Assembly (NCBI GenBank): GCA_028095005.1
Contig: CM051461.1
Coordinates: forward strand, 166,442,574-166,506,573
From: Rhynchospora pubera
Lineage: Eukaryota > Streptophyta > Magnoliopsida > Poales > Cyperaceae
Direction: 5' to 3'
Length of the DNA: 64,000 bases
Part shown: positions 1 through 12,041 of the stretch, piece by piece
Layout: each line of letters begins with the position of its first letter
Numbering within the stretch: position 1 is the first letter of the stretch
Made by a program: the position numbers and the translations under genes
Notes under the pieces: generated by a model
The model's input: only the letters and a program-made list of their open reading frames with translations
Databases searched by the model: none
What the model was told of the DNA's origin: nothing

Positions 1-376
1 ATATTGGACGGTTTGGATCAATCATTTCAAATCTGATCCAGAAATTTTGATTGCAACATCTCACCATCGGAAGCTTTTGTAAGTTTATATTAGTAAAAGA
101 AACTGTAATTTGACTTGAACATAAGTTTTGACTGCTCGACTGTAGATCTAATTCCAATCCATTTAATTGACGGCGTCAGTCCGTTTACAGTTAAACTGGG
201 AAATTAACGGACAGACGTTTATTTTGTCGCGCAGTCAAAACAGTACTTTCTAGCGACTTCCAAGTTCCGAGTTCCAGGCTGGGGATCCCATTTCTAGCGA
301 CATCTGCAGTGACGTCATCCCATCTGCCATCCAAAAAATTCCAAAAACTTTTGTACACTATTGTTATAAGGCGGCA
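1..376. other. Intergenic, no gene seen
   Basis: Unassigned sequence at the window edge. I find no convincing coding exon or repeat boundary. It ends at the target duplication of the hAT-like element that follows. Confidence 0.4.
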
Positions 377-903
377 TTCAATAGTAGACTATATACGAGC
401 CGAGTTCGAGCGAGTTGAGCCGAATTCGAACTCGTTACAACTCGAGTCAACTCGTGACTCATTCGGGAGGCAATTCCGAGCTATTCGAGCTAACTCGAAC
501 TCGTCATTTTGTAACTCGAGTCAACTCTTGACTCGGTATTCAACTCGTGAATATAGTGAATAAATGCAATAACTATTTATGAGTATTACAATAATATAAA
601 AAAATAAAATTTATTATTAATTTTATTCTTTTTCATTGATTTGAAAAGCAAAATATGTCTAGAAACTCAATATTAATACTCATAGATCATGGTGATGATC
701 TCAAAAAAATTAAAATTTATTTCGTCACGAGTCAACGAGCCGAGTTGAGTCTAACTCAAACTCGACTCGTTTATTAACCGAGTTGGTTCAACTCGAGTTA
801 TGCCAACTCGAATTCTTTTAGCTCGAGTTATAATCGAGCTTTTCACGAATTGGATTCGAGTAACTCACGAATTACGATCTTTTTGCTCACCCCTATTCAA
901 TAG
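377..903. mobile_element. hAT-like non-autonomous element
   Basis: The element body is 385-895. An 8-bp direct repeat, ttcaatag, flanks it at 377-384 and 896-903, as expected for hAT transposition. The right end read inward starts TAGGGGTGAGC, a terminus common in plant hAT MITEs; the left end starts TAGACTATA and matches poorly, so the terminal repeat is imperfect. The interior is packed with ACTCGAGTT/CGAGCCGAG-type motifs in both orientations, which look like subterminal binding repeats. No transposase is encoded. Confidence 0.7.
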
Positions 904-2254
904 CATCACAAATACATTTATCAAAGGCAAAAATAACTTCACACAAACAAAGAAGACAAAAACAAATTATTTTTTTTCCACCCAGGCCCATTATTTTTAT
1001 TTAATATAATTGGTCAGTCCAACTAAGATGACACAGCTGAGGTGATAGCCTGTACGGGAATTGGGAATAAAATATATACCTTGTTTCTTAACTAAAAAAA
1101 TATATTATAACGTCATTATTATATTTTTTTAAAATTAATAGGCGTTTAATGGAGGGAGTGCAGTGCCATCTTCCTTTTTTATTTTCTATTTTCTATACTA
1201 ACAGTTTATTGACTCGCTACATGAGAGTAATATCGGTAAATCTATCGCATTTGGGATTCTCTAGTGCCCTAGGAGACCCTTTTTTTTTTTTTTTTTGGAT
1301 AGGCGAACTAAAACAAACAATGTTGATCTGTCTAAGTGTCTCATGATTGCATTGAGGTAACACGAGAAAAGAAATTTGACCTTTTCTTTAAGACGATTGC
1401 TTCTCTTTTTATATATTCTTTCCCCTTTTTATTTTCTTCCTGAGAGATTCTTGTAACATCTTATATCCTGTAGAAAACTAAGTTTCATTAATTTATTTAT
1501 CCTCGATGCATTAGTTACAACCCTTCGTCAAATAATTTAATTGCAGAAAGTGACAGTGACAATGACTAGAAAATGTACCATTTCAAAATAATTTGAAGAA
1601 TAGATTAAGTCAGCATTAGGTACTCCCTAAAATTATAGAAAAATTAAACTATAAGAATCATTAGATGGAAACTTAGTGCTTTGTGGAAGGATTCCAGAGA
1701 AAATTGTGTTTCTTCTAAACTATGCTACTTTTCTTAGCAACTAGTATCAGAACTATATAGTCAATTAGTCAAATTCAACATAAGTTTGGGACACAAGTTG
1801 ATATTATTTTCTCCAGTAATTTTTTTCAGCTTTTAAAATGGAAATAATATAAGACGCCGCAGATACATTGCATCTATCCATACTACCGAACAAATCCATG
1901 GTTTACTTGTCTACATAGAACTCTTTGACCCATCCAACATGTCACATAAATTAGATCTTTATTTGATAATTAGAATGTTGCATTTATATAATATAATTTC
2001 CTTAATTTTTTATTCGATGCTACAGTGTGGACTGGCACCTTTTCAACCATGTACCAACGTGCTCTCCCATCAAAATACAAACTTTATGGGGGTCTGTTTC
2101 ATAATTTTCCCTTGACAAATGACAATATGCCAATATGGTAACAAATTGAAAATTCACCCCTTTCAGAATTTTCTCAAAAGACCCTTCTCTTCTCTGCCAT
2201 TTAAGTCGCAGCTATCAACCTATCACACCTCTCTGCCCACAGAAAGTGTTCAAC

Positions 2255-2285
<31 letters not shown>

Positions 2286-2297
2286 ATCTGAGAATCC
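904..2297 (+). promoter_or_regulatory. Upstream region and 5' UTR of the PIRL gene
   Basis: AT-rich DNA upstream of the PIRL start codon with no coding exon that I can support. A CT dinucleotide run at about 2255-2286 ends shortly before the ATG and probably lies in the 5' UTR, a common arrangement in plant genes. I cannot place a TATA box with confidence. Confidence 0.45.
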
Positions 2298-5200
2298 ATG
2301 GCGATCAAACCAGCGATAGCGAACCTAATAGACGAACTCACCTCTCTCTATCGATCTCTCCCACCAAGACCAACAATCGAAGAAGTCGATGCGGCCATGT
2401 CCGTTGTCGACTCCTCGAAATCAGAAGAAGAGGCGAAACTGAGCGAACTGGAGAAAATGGAGAGGAGTACTGAAGTGCCAGAGGAGTTGTTCTTCGTGTT
2501 TAAAGAGGCGAAGAGGAACTGGGTCTCTCTAGTGGCGTATGAACAGAGGAAGGACGCAGTGCATGTGTTGAATTTGGATAAGAGGCTCCATGTGTTCGAC
2601 GAATTGATTCAGAGAGCCTCTAAGACGGTGAGCCCGCAGGATGGTGATGGTGAGGTTGGTGGGGAGAGATTTGAAGAGGTTGTAAAAAAGAAAAAGAAGG
2701 AAGAGATTAAAAGAGCTTTGAGCTTTCGAGAAGATGCAGGGTATGGAGATGATGTGAATGTGAAAGTTGACTCCTTCAAATCTGAGGTTTCTGAAGGTTT
2801 AAGTCTCTCTCTCTCTCTGTGTGGGTATATGGGAAATATGTTGTCGACAATCTTTATGTTCTGTAATATTTTGAGATAAATTTGCAATTTAGTAGGTTTA
2901 TAAGAACCTATGCACAATTGCATAGAGTTTAACTTTTTCCAGGGATTTGCATGGGTTTTTAATATATATAAATGATTAATTGAGGAAAGTAATTTGACTT
3001 ACTGGGTTTCAATTTGGTGAAGTTGTTATTTTGTATTTTTCACCTTTTCAATATTTGCAATTTTCCTCCACGCGATAACATGAAGAAATCTCTTCAATTG
3101 AATGTTGGTTACTTTCTTTCTCTGTTTTTGACTCATTTTAATTTTTTTTTCAGAAAAATACAGAAGCAGCTCAAGTAGTCGCTTGTATTTACATTAACAT
3201 GATAACATAGGAGATATAAGATTATTTTGTTGTCCATCTTATCCCATCATAAAAGCCATAAATTGTTTAAGCAAGGGTCAATGAAACAATTCTTTGAGAC
3301 AGTCCTTGAAGCATCAGTTTAGTTGCTTTACTGACCTTACGGATGTCTCATTGCATAACAATACATTATCTAGCACAATAACCTCACAGTGTCACCCCTT
3401 ACAAATCCAGCAGTCTTGATTCAACCACATTATTATGTCAAATCATAGAAGGACAACATTAAATAAGAACAAATCCATAGCTGACTCAACCTGCTTCGAT
3501 TTCAAAGGATCGACAGCACATCAGTGTTACTTGTTTTTTCCTAGTTGTATTTCTTAAATGAAACTTTTTTTTTTTGAAGGCTAGGTGGCGATTGCCACAC
3601 CAACAATTCATTGATAAATAAAAGAAAGTACAACAGTTTGGAAATTTTTAAATGAAACTTAATGGTTTATGAGGTAGTCTTGTAAATTTTATGCCAAGAA
3701 CAAGATAGTCTTTTTTCTTTTCTTCTATTGGCATGCTAGGCATACTAAATATTCCATCAATAATCTCTTTTCAGTTTAATCCTTGAGACTAATCCATAAA
3801 AATCCAAAAATGCAGGATCAGGGGACCCAGAGAAGCTTAGTCTAATCCAAGTTGCAAGTGTAATTGAATCCTCAGCCAAGAAAGAATCCAGGGTTTTAAA
3901 CCTAAGGGGAAAATTAACAGACCAGATCGAATGGCTTCCATCTTCACTTGGTAAGTTGGAAGAAACAACACAGCTCGACTTGTCAGAAAACCGAATTACA
4001 GCCTTGCCAACTTCCATTGGCAACCTCAAGTCCTTAATGAAGCTCGATTTACACTCAAATCAGTTAACAAATCTGCCTGAATCATTTGGTGATTTGTGTA
4101 ACCTGACGGAACTTGATTTACATGCAAATCGTCTTGCATCACTTCCAACTACAATTGGTAAACTCGTAAATTTAATTGACCTTGACCTAAGCTCAAACCA
4201 GTTGGCCACTCTACCCGACTCAATTGGTAATATGACCAACTTGAAAAGATTAAATGTTGAGACAAATGAACTTGAAGAACTGCCATACACTATCGGGTCA
4301 TGTGTTTCCTTAACAGAGCTCCGATTAGATTTCAACCGTTTGAAAGCTTTACCTGAGGCAGTTGGAAAGCTTGAGAAATTACAAACTCTTACCCTACACT
4401 ATAACAGAATAAAGAGTCTACCAACGACAATGGCATCACTTGTAAGCTTGAGAGAATTAGATGTGAGTTTTAACGAACTCGAATCTGTACCTGAGAGCCT
4501 TTGCTTTGTGACAAGTCTGGTGAGATTGAATGTGTCAAAGAACTTTGCGGACTTGCGCATGTTGCCTCGGTCAATTGGGAATCTTGAGATGTTAGAGGAG
4601 CTGGATATCAGTAGTGATCAGATACACATTCTGCCTGATTCATTTAGGTTTTTGTCAAAGCTTCGGGTATTCAATGCTGACGAGACTCCTCTGGAGGTGC
4701 CACCTAGAGAAATTGTCAAGTTGGGAGCTCAGGTATATATATATTCTCTTAATTCATGTAAGTTTAAACTACCACCATGAATTTTTTGATATGCTTGGAA
4801 TTTCTGAAACTAAGAACCTGAATCCTCGAAGTGTTTCCTGCCTATGGATATTGCTAATCTTGTTGGATGCCAGTGTGACTGGTATGATATTCTTCAGATT
4901 GCATATCAAATTTTTCTATAGATCAATAGATAAGGTTAAGCCAAGGAACAGAATACTAGCCTAGGTTTTCGTACTGCTATCTTGTTCAGAATGTTTGTAA
5001 TATCTATGTTCTTTTATTATACATTATTCTTTTATGTTATCTATAGTGGTAGGTTAAATTTCTTAACTGTGTCTGTCATACTTCTGTATAGTATCTTTTG
5101 TTTTTAAAAATGATTAAAATAGCCTATAACCTATAAATTTTGCAGATATTTATTATTATTTTTCCAATATGATAGGCTGTTGTTCAATACGTGGCTGATT

Positions 5201-5325
5201 TGGTTGCCTCAAGAGAAATTGACAGCAAGAAAAAACGGGTTGGTGGATTCTGGTTCTGGGTTTGCTCTTTGTTTCGACCCAATAAGAAGAGAGCAGAAGT
5301 GAGATCCGGATCTGATATGGTCTAA
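2298..5325 (+). CDS. PIRL: Plant intracellular Ras-group-related LRR protein (PIRL4/5-like)
   Basis: Three exons, 2298-2796, 3816-4732 and 5176-5325, join in phase to a protein of 521 residues, the size usual for PIRL4/PIRL5. The N-terminal ~165 residues are helical and charged. Exon 2 carries about ten 23-residue leucine-rich repeats of the intracellular type (LxLxxNxLxxLPxxIGxLxxL), for example LDLSENRITALPTSIG and LDVSFNELESVPESL. The short basic C-terminal exon reads VQYVADLVASREIDSKKKR and ends RSGSDMV. PIRLs are plant-specific relatives of animal and fungal Ras-binding LRR proteins; some are needed for gametophyte development, but the biochemical role is unclear. The start is the first ATG after a CT-rich leader. 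It is tail-to-tail with the hydrolase gene. I see no break in the frame. Confidence 0.93.
3554..3660 (-). mobile_element. 5'-truncated LINE-like insertion in PIRL intron 1
   Basis: An 81-bp insert (3567-3647) is flanked by a 13-bp direct repeat, ttaaatgaaactt, at 3554-3566 and 3648-3660. It begins with a run of T on the plus strand, which is a poly-A tail read in reverse. It contains TTGTACTTTCTTTTATTTAT on the minus strand, resembling the 3' end of plant LINEs. A variable-length duplication plus poly-A fits target-primed reverse transcription. Confidence 0.65.
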
Positions 5326-6467
5326 GTTTCGAGCCTTGTATATATGAGTCTGGCGGTTGTATTCAAGGTGTTTGTTGCAATAGCTAATGTCTGTATTCAT
5401 AGAGTTTTTGCTAGGCATTTTCTTATATATCACATGGACAGTTCCATATGCATCCCTGATAAAACCTCAAAGTCTCACATGTACCTGTGATATTTGCTGG
5501 GGTATTTGTGATATTTCGGGCACTGTAGGAGAGCAGGCGACACTATTCTACTTTTGTGGTGATTTTATTCTGTTGTATTTATAAGTTGTAATAGCTGTAT
5601 AAATATATATGTGGACTTGAATCTTAAGTTGTAACTCCGTTTGTATATATATATTTTTTTATATTTCTTTGTGATGTTTAATTAAATGTAATCCAGTGTT
5701 CATACTATCGTCTGCATGCAATAATTATTTGCTCCCTCTCCAGTACGATTTGTTTTTGAATTTTGATATATTAGATATTGTTCTCAAGTTAAATCCTATC
5801 TCCAATTGCCACCATTTCCTTTTTTAGTTAAAACGCCAGATGTCTATGGAAGGTGAACACTAGGAACTCTGTCAGCTAAAATTTATTAATAAAATTTGGA
5901 TCATGCTGTGTGCCCGCAGTAGCCCACAGATATACCAGAGGAATCAAAGCAGATGCATTCAACCCATAAAATATAGAGTTGAGGAGGTTGATTGTCGCTG
6001 TCGGCCATGATCCAGCCTATATTTTCCATTATTCAATATACCGCGGGGGCCTCAGATCAAAATTTGGATCTTATCATGTTATAGATAAGATTGTTGACTA
6101 ATCATGTTAACAGCCTTTCCTCGTTTGTTAATTCAAAAGAATACTGAACGCAGGACCAATTGAAAAAGTTAGCATTTCAAGCTCGGCATGCATTAACATT
6201 ATAATACAAAAGTAACGATGAAGCATAATCTTTACCATGGACAAAAGAGAGCAGAAAACCAAATAATATCAGACGAAATTAAAATTGAGTTGCAATGTTT
6301 TTTATCTCAATGAGGAGAGCCACTTGAAAAAGGTTAAGAACTAATTGATTTTATTCAGATTTTGCTATAAAAAAAGGCATCCATCCTATTACTATAGTGA
6401 GACTGATGATACAAAAAGGTTTGTATAATTTATTTGAATACAAATCCCTGCATTCATGCTTCCAATT
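5326..6467. other. Convergent intergenic region (3' UTRs)
   Basis: This lies between the stop codons of two convergent genes and should hold the 3' UTR and polyadenylation signals of PIRL (to about 5.65 kb) and of the hydrolase. No further coding exon or repeat boundary is evident. Confidence 0.5.
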
Positions 6468-9400
6468 TCAAAGTTTTGAAACATACTTAGTATAAGATTG
6501 GTGCCCCAGGGGAAGTTTCAAATCTTCCCAGTTTGAATCTTCAATTTTAGAAAAATACTTGTCAACCGCCTGATCACCAATGAGCTCCAATTTAGATGGC
6601 GTCCACTGCAAAGATCATAACAAATTAAATTTTGTATCACCATGAGGTGGGAATGTCTTTTGAGGATTTTCTGGTCAAAAAAGGTGGGAACTATCCATAT
6701 TCTTCCTTCAACCAACAAGTTACCATGAATGAAGGGTTAGTAGTAACAGCAAGAGAGAACACAGAAATAGGTAAGAAATGCCTTGAAGACAATTGTGCTT
6801 GAATTTCACAGATCTTCCCCAGCAACAGAGATTGGTTATGAGATGGTTATGGATGATAAATAAGAAACACACTTTTGCTCCCCAATCCCTCATCATACTA
6901 CAAAAGTACAAAGGAAGAAAAAACCCACTAATTGGATGATATTTCTACCAACATCAATCTGATTCTCAAAATAAGCAACAAAAAATCTCTACCCCTTAAT
7001 TTCAATGCAAGTAAGAAGCAACAGTATTTAGAGCCATCCTCAGAATTATGCAAAAGAATTTGTTAGATAATAGTAAATGTCAATGAATTATATTTCAACT
7101 TACTTTCGGGTTTTTATCCTTGTCAAACAAAATAGCCCGGCAACCCTGCAAATGCATATTTGTATTTTGACATAAAGGATGGAGTTTTAAGAACAAATAT
7201 TAAAATATGTAAAAATCAAATGTCCTTCTGTGTAAAATGTATGTTTACCTCAAAGAAATCCTTGCTAAAATCACCGCGTAGAACATGGCAGACCATTCTA
7301 TATTCTCTGGTCAAGCACTCACCAACTGTTTGTGTTCGTCCCTCCCTTATCTAGACCAAAATAAATTATTAGTAGAAAGAAAAATGAAATGTCTAATGGA
7401 TAGATCAATACCGACAGCTCATCCAATGAGCAATACAACAAATATAATTAGAAGATTTTAAGAATCACAACAAACTGTTCTAGTACTGATTCTTAATTTT
7501 TTTGAAATTCACAAAAAAAAAATTCGGGAAAATTGATTTATTGAAGGGGGTTAAGACATATGATACTAAATTCAAAACAAGGTTATTTTCAAAGAAATTA
7601 AAAAGAACAGCCCTAAGTTCATAGGGGCTGCATGAGTTACCTGCATCTAGAAACTAGAATACAAGTATATGAAATTATAACAGAGATGTACCGATCTTAG
7701 GGATATTTTTAGACTGGTAGGTGAAGCTTTCTTAAGTGACTCAATTGCTTCGTGTAGCCATTTGTCAGATACAACCAAGGCCTCTTTTTCCTTTAAAGAA
7801 ATGGAGAGGAACAATTATCAAAGGAAATTGCCTAAATGGACAAATAAACTAGGAAATAATTTTAATACTTACAAGGGCTGATAAAATTTCTTCCACTGTT
7901 CCTTTGGAGAAGCATTTGTTTATAATTTCCAACCTGATGTTACCCAAAGTCCTAAACAGTTATGCCATGCATACACAAGGTTAAATTGATGAGTTTATTA
8001 GAAAAATGAAATTGCACCTATTAAGAGCACTGGTCTCTTTTACTGGTACATGTTGAGAAAATTGATCAACAATTCCACAAATTGTGAAGGGGTCAGAGGT
8101 TGCTGACTTAGCAAGGGTTTCCTCCAATGAAGCCAATTTCTGTGAACACAAGATCTTTAGACACGCCTCCAATTTGTATGCATTAAGAAAAAACCGTTCC
8201 TAGTGCAAACTTACAGTCTACTACCTGAAATTAATACAAAAATTATGTGAACATACTGTTGAATGTACAAAGTGTGTCGCAAGGCCACATGCAAGCATTT
8301 CGGGACCATCAAGCCTCACGCCTGTTAGGCCAGCATACTCCCCTGAAAAAAAAAAAAAACATAGCATACATTTTTAATCTTTCTTGAATCAGATATTTTC
8401 AAGCCAGTATAATTGAATAGACTTACAACTTTTCTCAATTTCCAATGTAGTTGCAAAATGTAATTTATCATTGCCAAATAGGCAGTAGAAGAAAATTACC
8501 AAAATAACCAGGGATCCTTGATAAAAAATAAGAGGCGCCTATGTCAGGAAACAAACCCAGTGCAGTCTCAGGCATTGCAAAAACCTTAAGAAAATTAGAT
8601 TAAATTATGTTCAGTAACAAATACTGTACCACAATGGCATAAGGCAAGTACCACTGGATTACAGCTTGAGCTACATTTCTATCATTATCTACTTTCTTTC
8701 CTTTGCTGGCGTTGTACTTATTGTGGTACCTTACCAGCTATTTTGCCAGTTAGGAAATGATAATATAAGCTGCCACTATGTATTACACTCCATTATTAGC
8801 GTCATCAAACAAATCTAATTATGCATAGTTCAGGTACCAACTGAAATGTGCAGGACCCACTGCAAGGCAGCATCATAAACACATTAAAGGACTTCTGGGT
8901 TATACTTATGCGACATCAATATTACCTCCATAAACACAGAAAAACTACATTTTAAATATCCGTCCAAATAATGATAAAGAAATCTTACTGTTTTCTCTGT
9001 AACAACTCGAAATTTGCCATGCATAGACACACCCGCTCCACCTCCCATGCAAATCCCATCAAGTAGAGATACCTTTAGAGATGCAACTAGAACAATGAGA
9101 GAGTAAACATGATTAAAGGTATAATGGAAGTGATTTCCCAGAAAGAGCCTATCCTACCTGAGGTTTGTTGTAGGTAGCAATAATGTAATTTAATGTAAAT
9201 TCATCCCTGAAAAAATCAGCTCCTACAGTCCAATCAGCTGTACAAAGCCCAAAAGGCACATTAGAATTTATGAAAACCATATTGTATTTAGAGATAATAC
9301 ATCATACTAATTGGTCGAGTATATACCACGTGCAACTGCTGCCACATCACCTCCAGCACAGAATGCCCTTCCTTTACCCTGAAACCAAGTACTTGCTTGT

Positions 9401-10063
9401 AGTTAAAAAAGGAAAAGAAGAAAGCCACTGATGAAAAATCAAAAGTTTAAGAAAAGAAAAGCTGAAAGGGCAATTGTATATCACCTTCAATATTAACACC
9501 TTTACAGTTAGATCATGTTCAAAGGCCTTGAAATTTTTCAACAACAAAGTAATCTGAAGGAAAAATTCTAAAATTTAGTATGTGATGAACTGTTAATAAA
9601 AAGACGTATCACTCTTAGATACTGATGTACCATTGTATAAGAAAGTGCATTCAGTTGCCGAGGCCTGTTTAGAATCAACGTCCTTGCAGAACCATTTTCT
9701 TCTACCAGAACCTAGAAACCCAAAAACAATACATGCATTATGTTAAAAAAGGGTATTCTCTGGTACAAAACAAGCAGCCAGTCCATCAAACTTAGGTTTA
9801 ATATCCCCATTTTGAGGTAGAAATTAATCAGCACCAGAATGATGAGGTCCCGGTGTAAGAGACATGACAACGCATATATGTTCAAAATGAACAAAGAAGG
9901 TCATACCCAAAAGCAATTATAAAATGCTAGTACGAATTGCGCAACTTATACTGACTCAGTGACTCTATATGTCAACATAGGAGGGGTAAAATCAAGTTAA
10001 TCCTTAAATTTCTTGGTGAAATACCTGATCAGCATCGTTGCCATTTGATACTTGATTCGCCAT
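6468..10063 (-). CDS. CHY1: 3-hydroxyisobutyryl-CoA hydrolase, peroxisomal (CHY1-like)
   Basis: I recover 14 exons with consistent phases: 10025-10063, 9631-9711, 9485-9553, 9327-9378, 9158-9237, 8989-9072, 8500-8584, 8257-8342, 8018-8139, 7873-7933, 7692-7790, 7249-7350, 7104-7145 and 6468-6605. They give 379 residues, very close to Arabidopsis CHY1. The enoyl-CoA hydratase/isomerase fold is shown by LNRPRQLNALS, KGRAFCAGGDVAAVA, GICMGGGAGVSMHG and MPETALGLFPDIGASYFLSR; Glu141 and Asp149 sit where the family has its catalytic acids. The protein ends in Ser-Lys-Leu, a canonical type-1 peroxisomal targeting signal. The enzyme hydrolyses 3-hydroxyisobutyryl-CoA in valine breakdown and helps prevent build-up of toxic methacrylyl-CoA; CHY1 loss also disturbs peroxisomal beta-oxidation. 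The first ATG matches the family's short N-terminus. Confidence 0.95.
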
Positions 10064-10576
10064 AAGAGAAACTACAGGGGCTTCAAACACTGAAAATTTT
10101 CGATCCGATAAGAACAAGAGGAGGCGTACGTAAAACAACAACTAGATAAGAGGCGCATAAATTGAGAAATAGATAGCAAGGAAAAGCTGATCTTTCTCAC
10201 CTAGCTCTGTGCGCGCTAGAAAAAGAGCGCAAGCTCTAACTCGTCTTGTGTCTATTGAGTTTGTTCTTTTTGTTATTTTCTTCGATTTTTCCTTCTTTTT
10301 TTAGTAGTGTCCAGTGATGGGAGAAAGAGGCGAGACGGTCAAAACGTCTTTCTGTACCTGAATGCTTGTTCCCGTAAAACAGTAGCTCGTAAAATCATGC
10401 CCCAGGACCAGTGGACCACGGTAACTAGCGACTATTATCTATAAAAAAATAAAAAATAGTGACTACCGTTGAAGAGGGTAAAAGCGAAAAAAAAAAGTGA
10501 TTTAGCTATCTTCCATAACATCATCATGACATCATCACTTCCAATTTATTTGGTCCATCCAAAATTTTTTCACTAG
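10064..10576. promoter_or_regulatory. Upstream region of the CHY1-like gene
   Basis: Leader and promoter side of the minus-strand hydrolase. The first ~250 bp are pyrimidine-rich on the minus strand and look like 5' UTR. No other gene is visible before the SINE. Confidence 0.45.
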
Positions 10577-10761
10577 CTAGTCAAAACTTTTTTTTTAAGA
10601 TAAGATTAAAAAATAAAATGGGATCAAGTCCTCTCATTTATTTTGAAATTAAATACCACAAAAAAGCTCCAATCGAATTTCGAATTTCGAACCCGTGACC
10701 TCCATTAAAAATGTGTTGCTCTTTACCACTTGACCAAGATACTTCTATAACTAGTTAAAAC
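10577..10761 (-). mobile_element. tRNA-derived SINE, copy 1
   Basis: The body is 10588-10750. Read on the minus strand it begins with an A-box-like TTGGTCAAGTGGTAAAGAGC followed by a B-box-like GGTTCGAA, the RNA polymerase III promoter of tRNA-derived SINEs. It ends in an A-rich tail (T-run at about 10588-10596 on the plus strand). Near-identical 11-bp flanks, ctagtcaaaac at 10577 and ctagttaaaac at 10751, look like a target duplication with one change. A second copy is at about 37994-38135. Confidence 0.7.
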
Positions 10762-10929
10762 CTTAAAAATTCAATTGTTTAAAAAATTGCATACAGCACT
10801 TTGATTTCTTTTTTGACAGAAGTCTGCCGAATTCCGGACAATTGCTTTGATTTAATTTTACATAAATGCTTTGGTATTCCGCATATTAGATTATAGACTC
10901 TATTTCAATTTAAATGTTTCGGTTTGAGG

Positions 10930-11385
10930 TTGTCAAAATTTACCCGGTACACTGCTAGGGCACGGGATCCTCGACAGTCTTTTTTTAAGGACGGTACTAA
11001 AAGTCATTTTTTTTATTTAAAAATTTGAAAATTTAAATGCTGAATTCGAACAATTGATCTTATTTAATTTTATAGGTGATGCGTTTTCATATAAGTTTTA
11101 TAAAATTTAGAGTCAATTTAATACTTGATTAAGTGAACAAATTATGAACGTACTAGAATTAATCGGTGATAGTTAATCAGGTTTGTTCATTTGTTGACCA
11201 CTTGATCTAGTATGAAATAAACTCCAAAGTTTATAAAACTTATATGAAAACACATCGTCCTTGAAATTGAAAAAGATCAATAGTTTGAATTTAACATTTC
11301 AATTTTCTAATTTTTAAATAAAAAAAAAGATGGTTGTTTGGTATCGAGGATCTGGTTCCCACTGTTAGGGTTGTGTAAGTACTTT
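10930..11385. mobile_element. Fold-back MITE, copy 1
   Basis: A long imperfect inverted repeat: the left arm (about 10970-11110) contains TTCGAACAATTGATCTT and GTTTTCATATAAGTTTTATA, and the right arm (about 11230-11370) contains their reverse complements with scattered changes. It has no coding capacity. A related copy with the same arms lies at about 32900-33300, so this is a repeat family and not a chance hairpin. Exact ends are uncertain. Confidence 0.6.
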
Positions 11386-12041
11386 TTTTTAGTTCAATTT
11401 CAATATTTTAGTATATCGTCATATATTCTGTCTATTCAGTTCAAAATTAAAAATACCTTATCTCCTCCTCTACCGTATTTCTCTCTCTTTTTTTTCCCGC
11501 TTTAGTTTACTCCTTAGCTAATTGACGGCGACCGGTATGGACAAAAGTAAGAGCAAGAATAGTCTGAAAGCATTCCCTTCTTATTTCCATATAATATTCA
11601 ATAAAGAACAAGAGAAAAAATGAATTCTCTTTTATTATTTTCTACATATTTACTCCAAACCTCAAATTTGAATTAAAAAAAAAATTCTTTTGTAAAAATA
11701 TATTCTATTTTTCTAAATGAATTACATTCTCGACACTACGTCATTCCGCGCAAGCTATGACATTCAGCCCTTTAAAATGATGGGCCCCATTAAACATAGT
11801 AGAATTAATTTCTGTGCACCGCTTTACACCGAGCTCACGAAACTTTCTCATTGAATTTTCTTTCCAGCCTTTGATCTGAACGAAGAACCTTCTACTCCAG
11901 TCAACACCCTCCCTCATCTCCTCTCCTCTCCTCTCCTCTCCCCAAATTTTCTCTGTACAAGGAGGCGGAGATACCTACCTCGATTCGATTCAAAAAAAAA
12001 CCATCGCTAAGTTCTGGTAGGGTTCAAAATTAGGAGACGAG
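11386..12041 (+). promoter_or_regulatory. Promoter and 5' UTR of AP2M
   Basis: Upstream DNA of the plus-strand AP-2 mu gene. A CTCTC-type microsatellite at about 11918-11942 probably lies in the 5' UTR, 100 bp before the start codon. I do not see another gene here. Confidence 0.5.
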
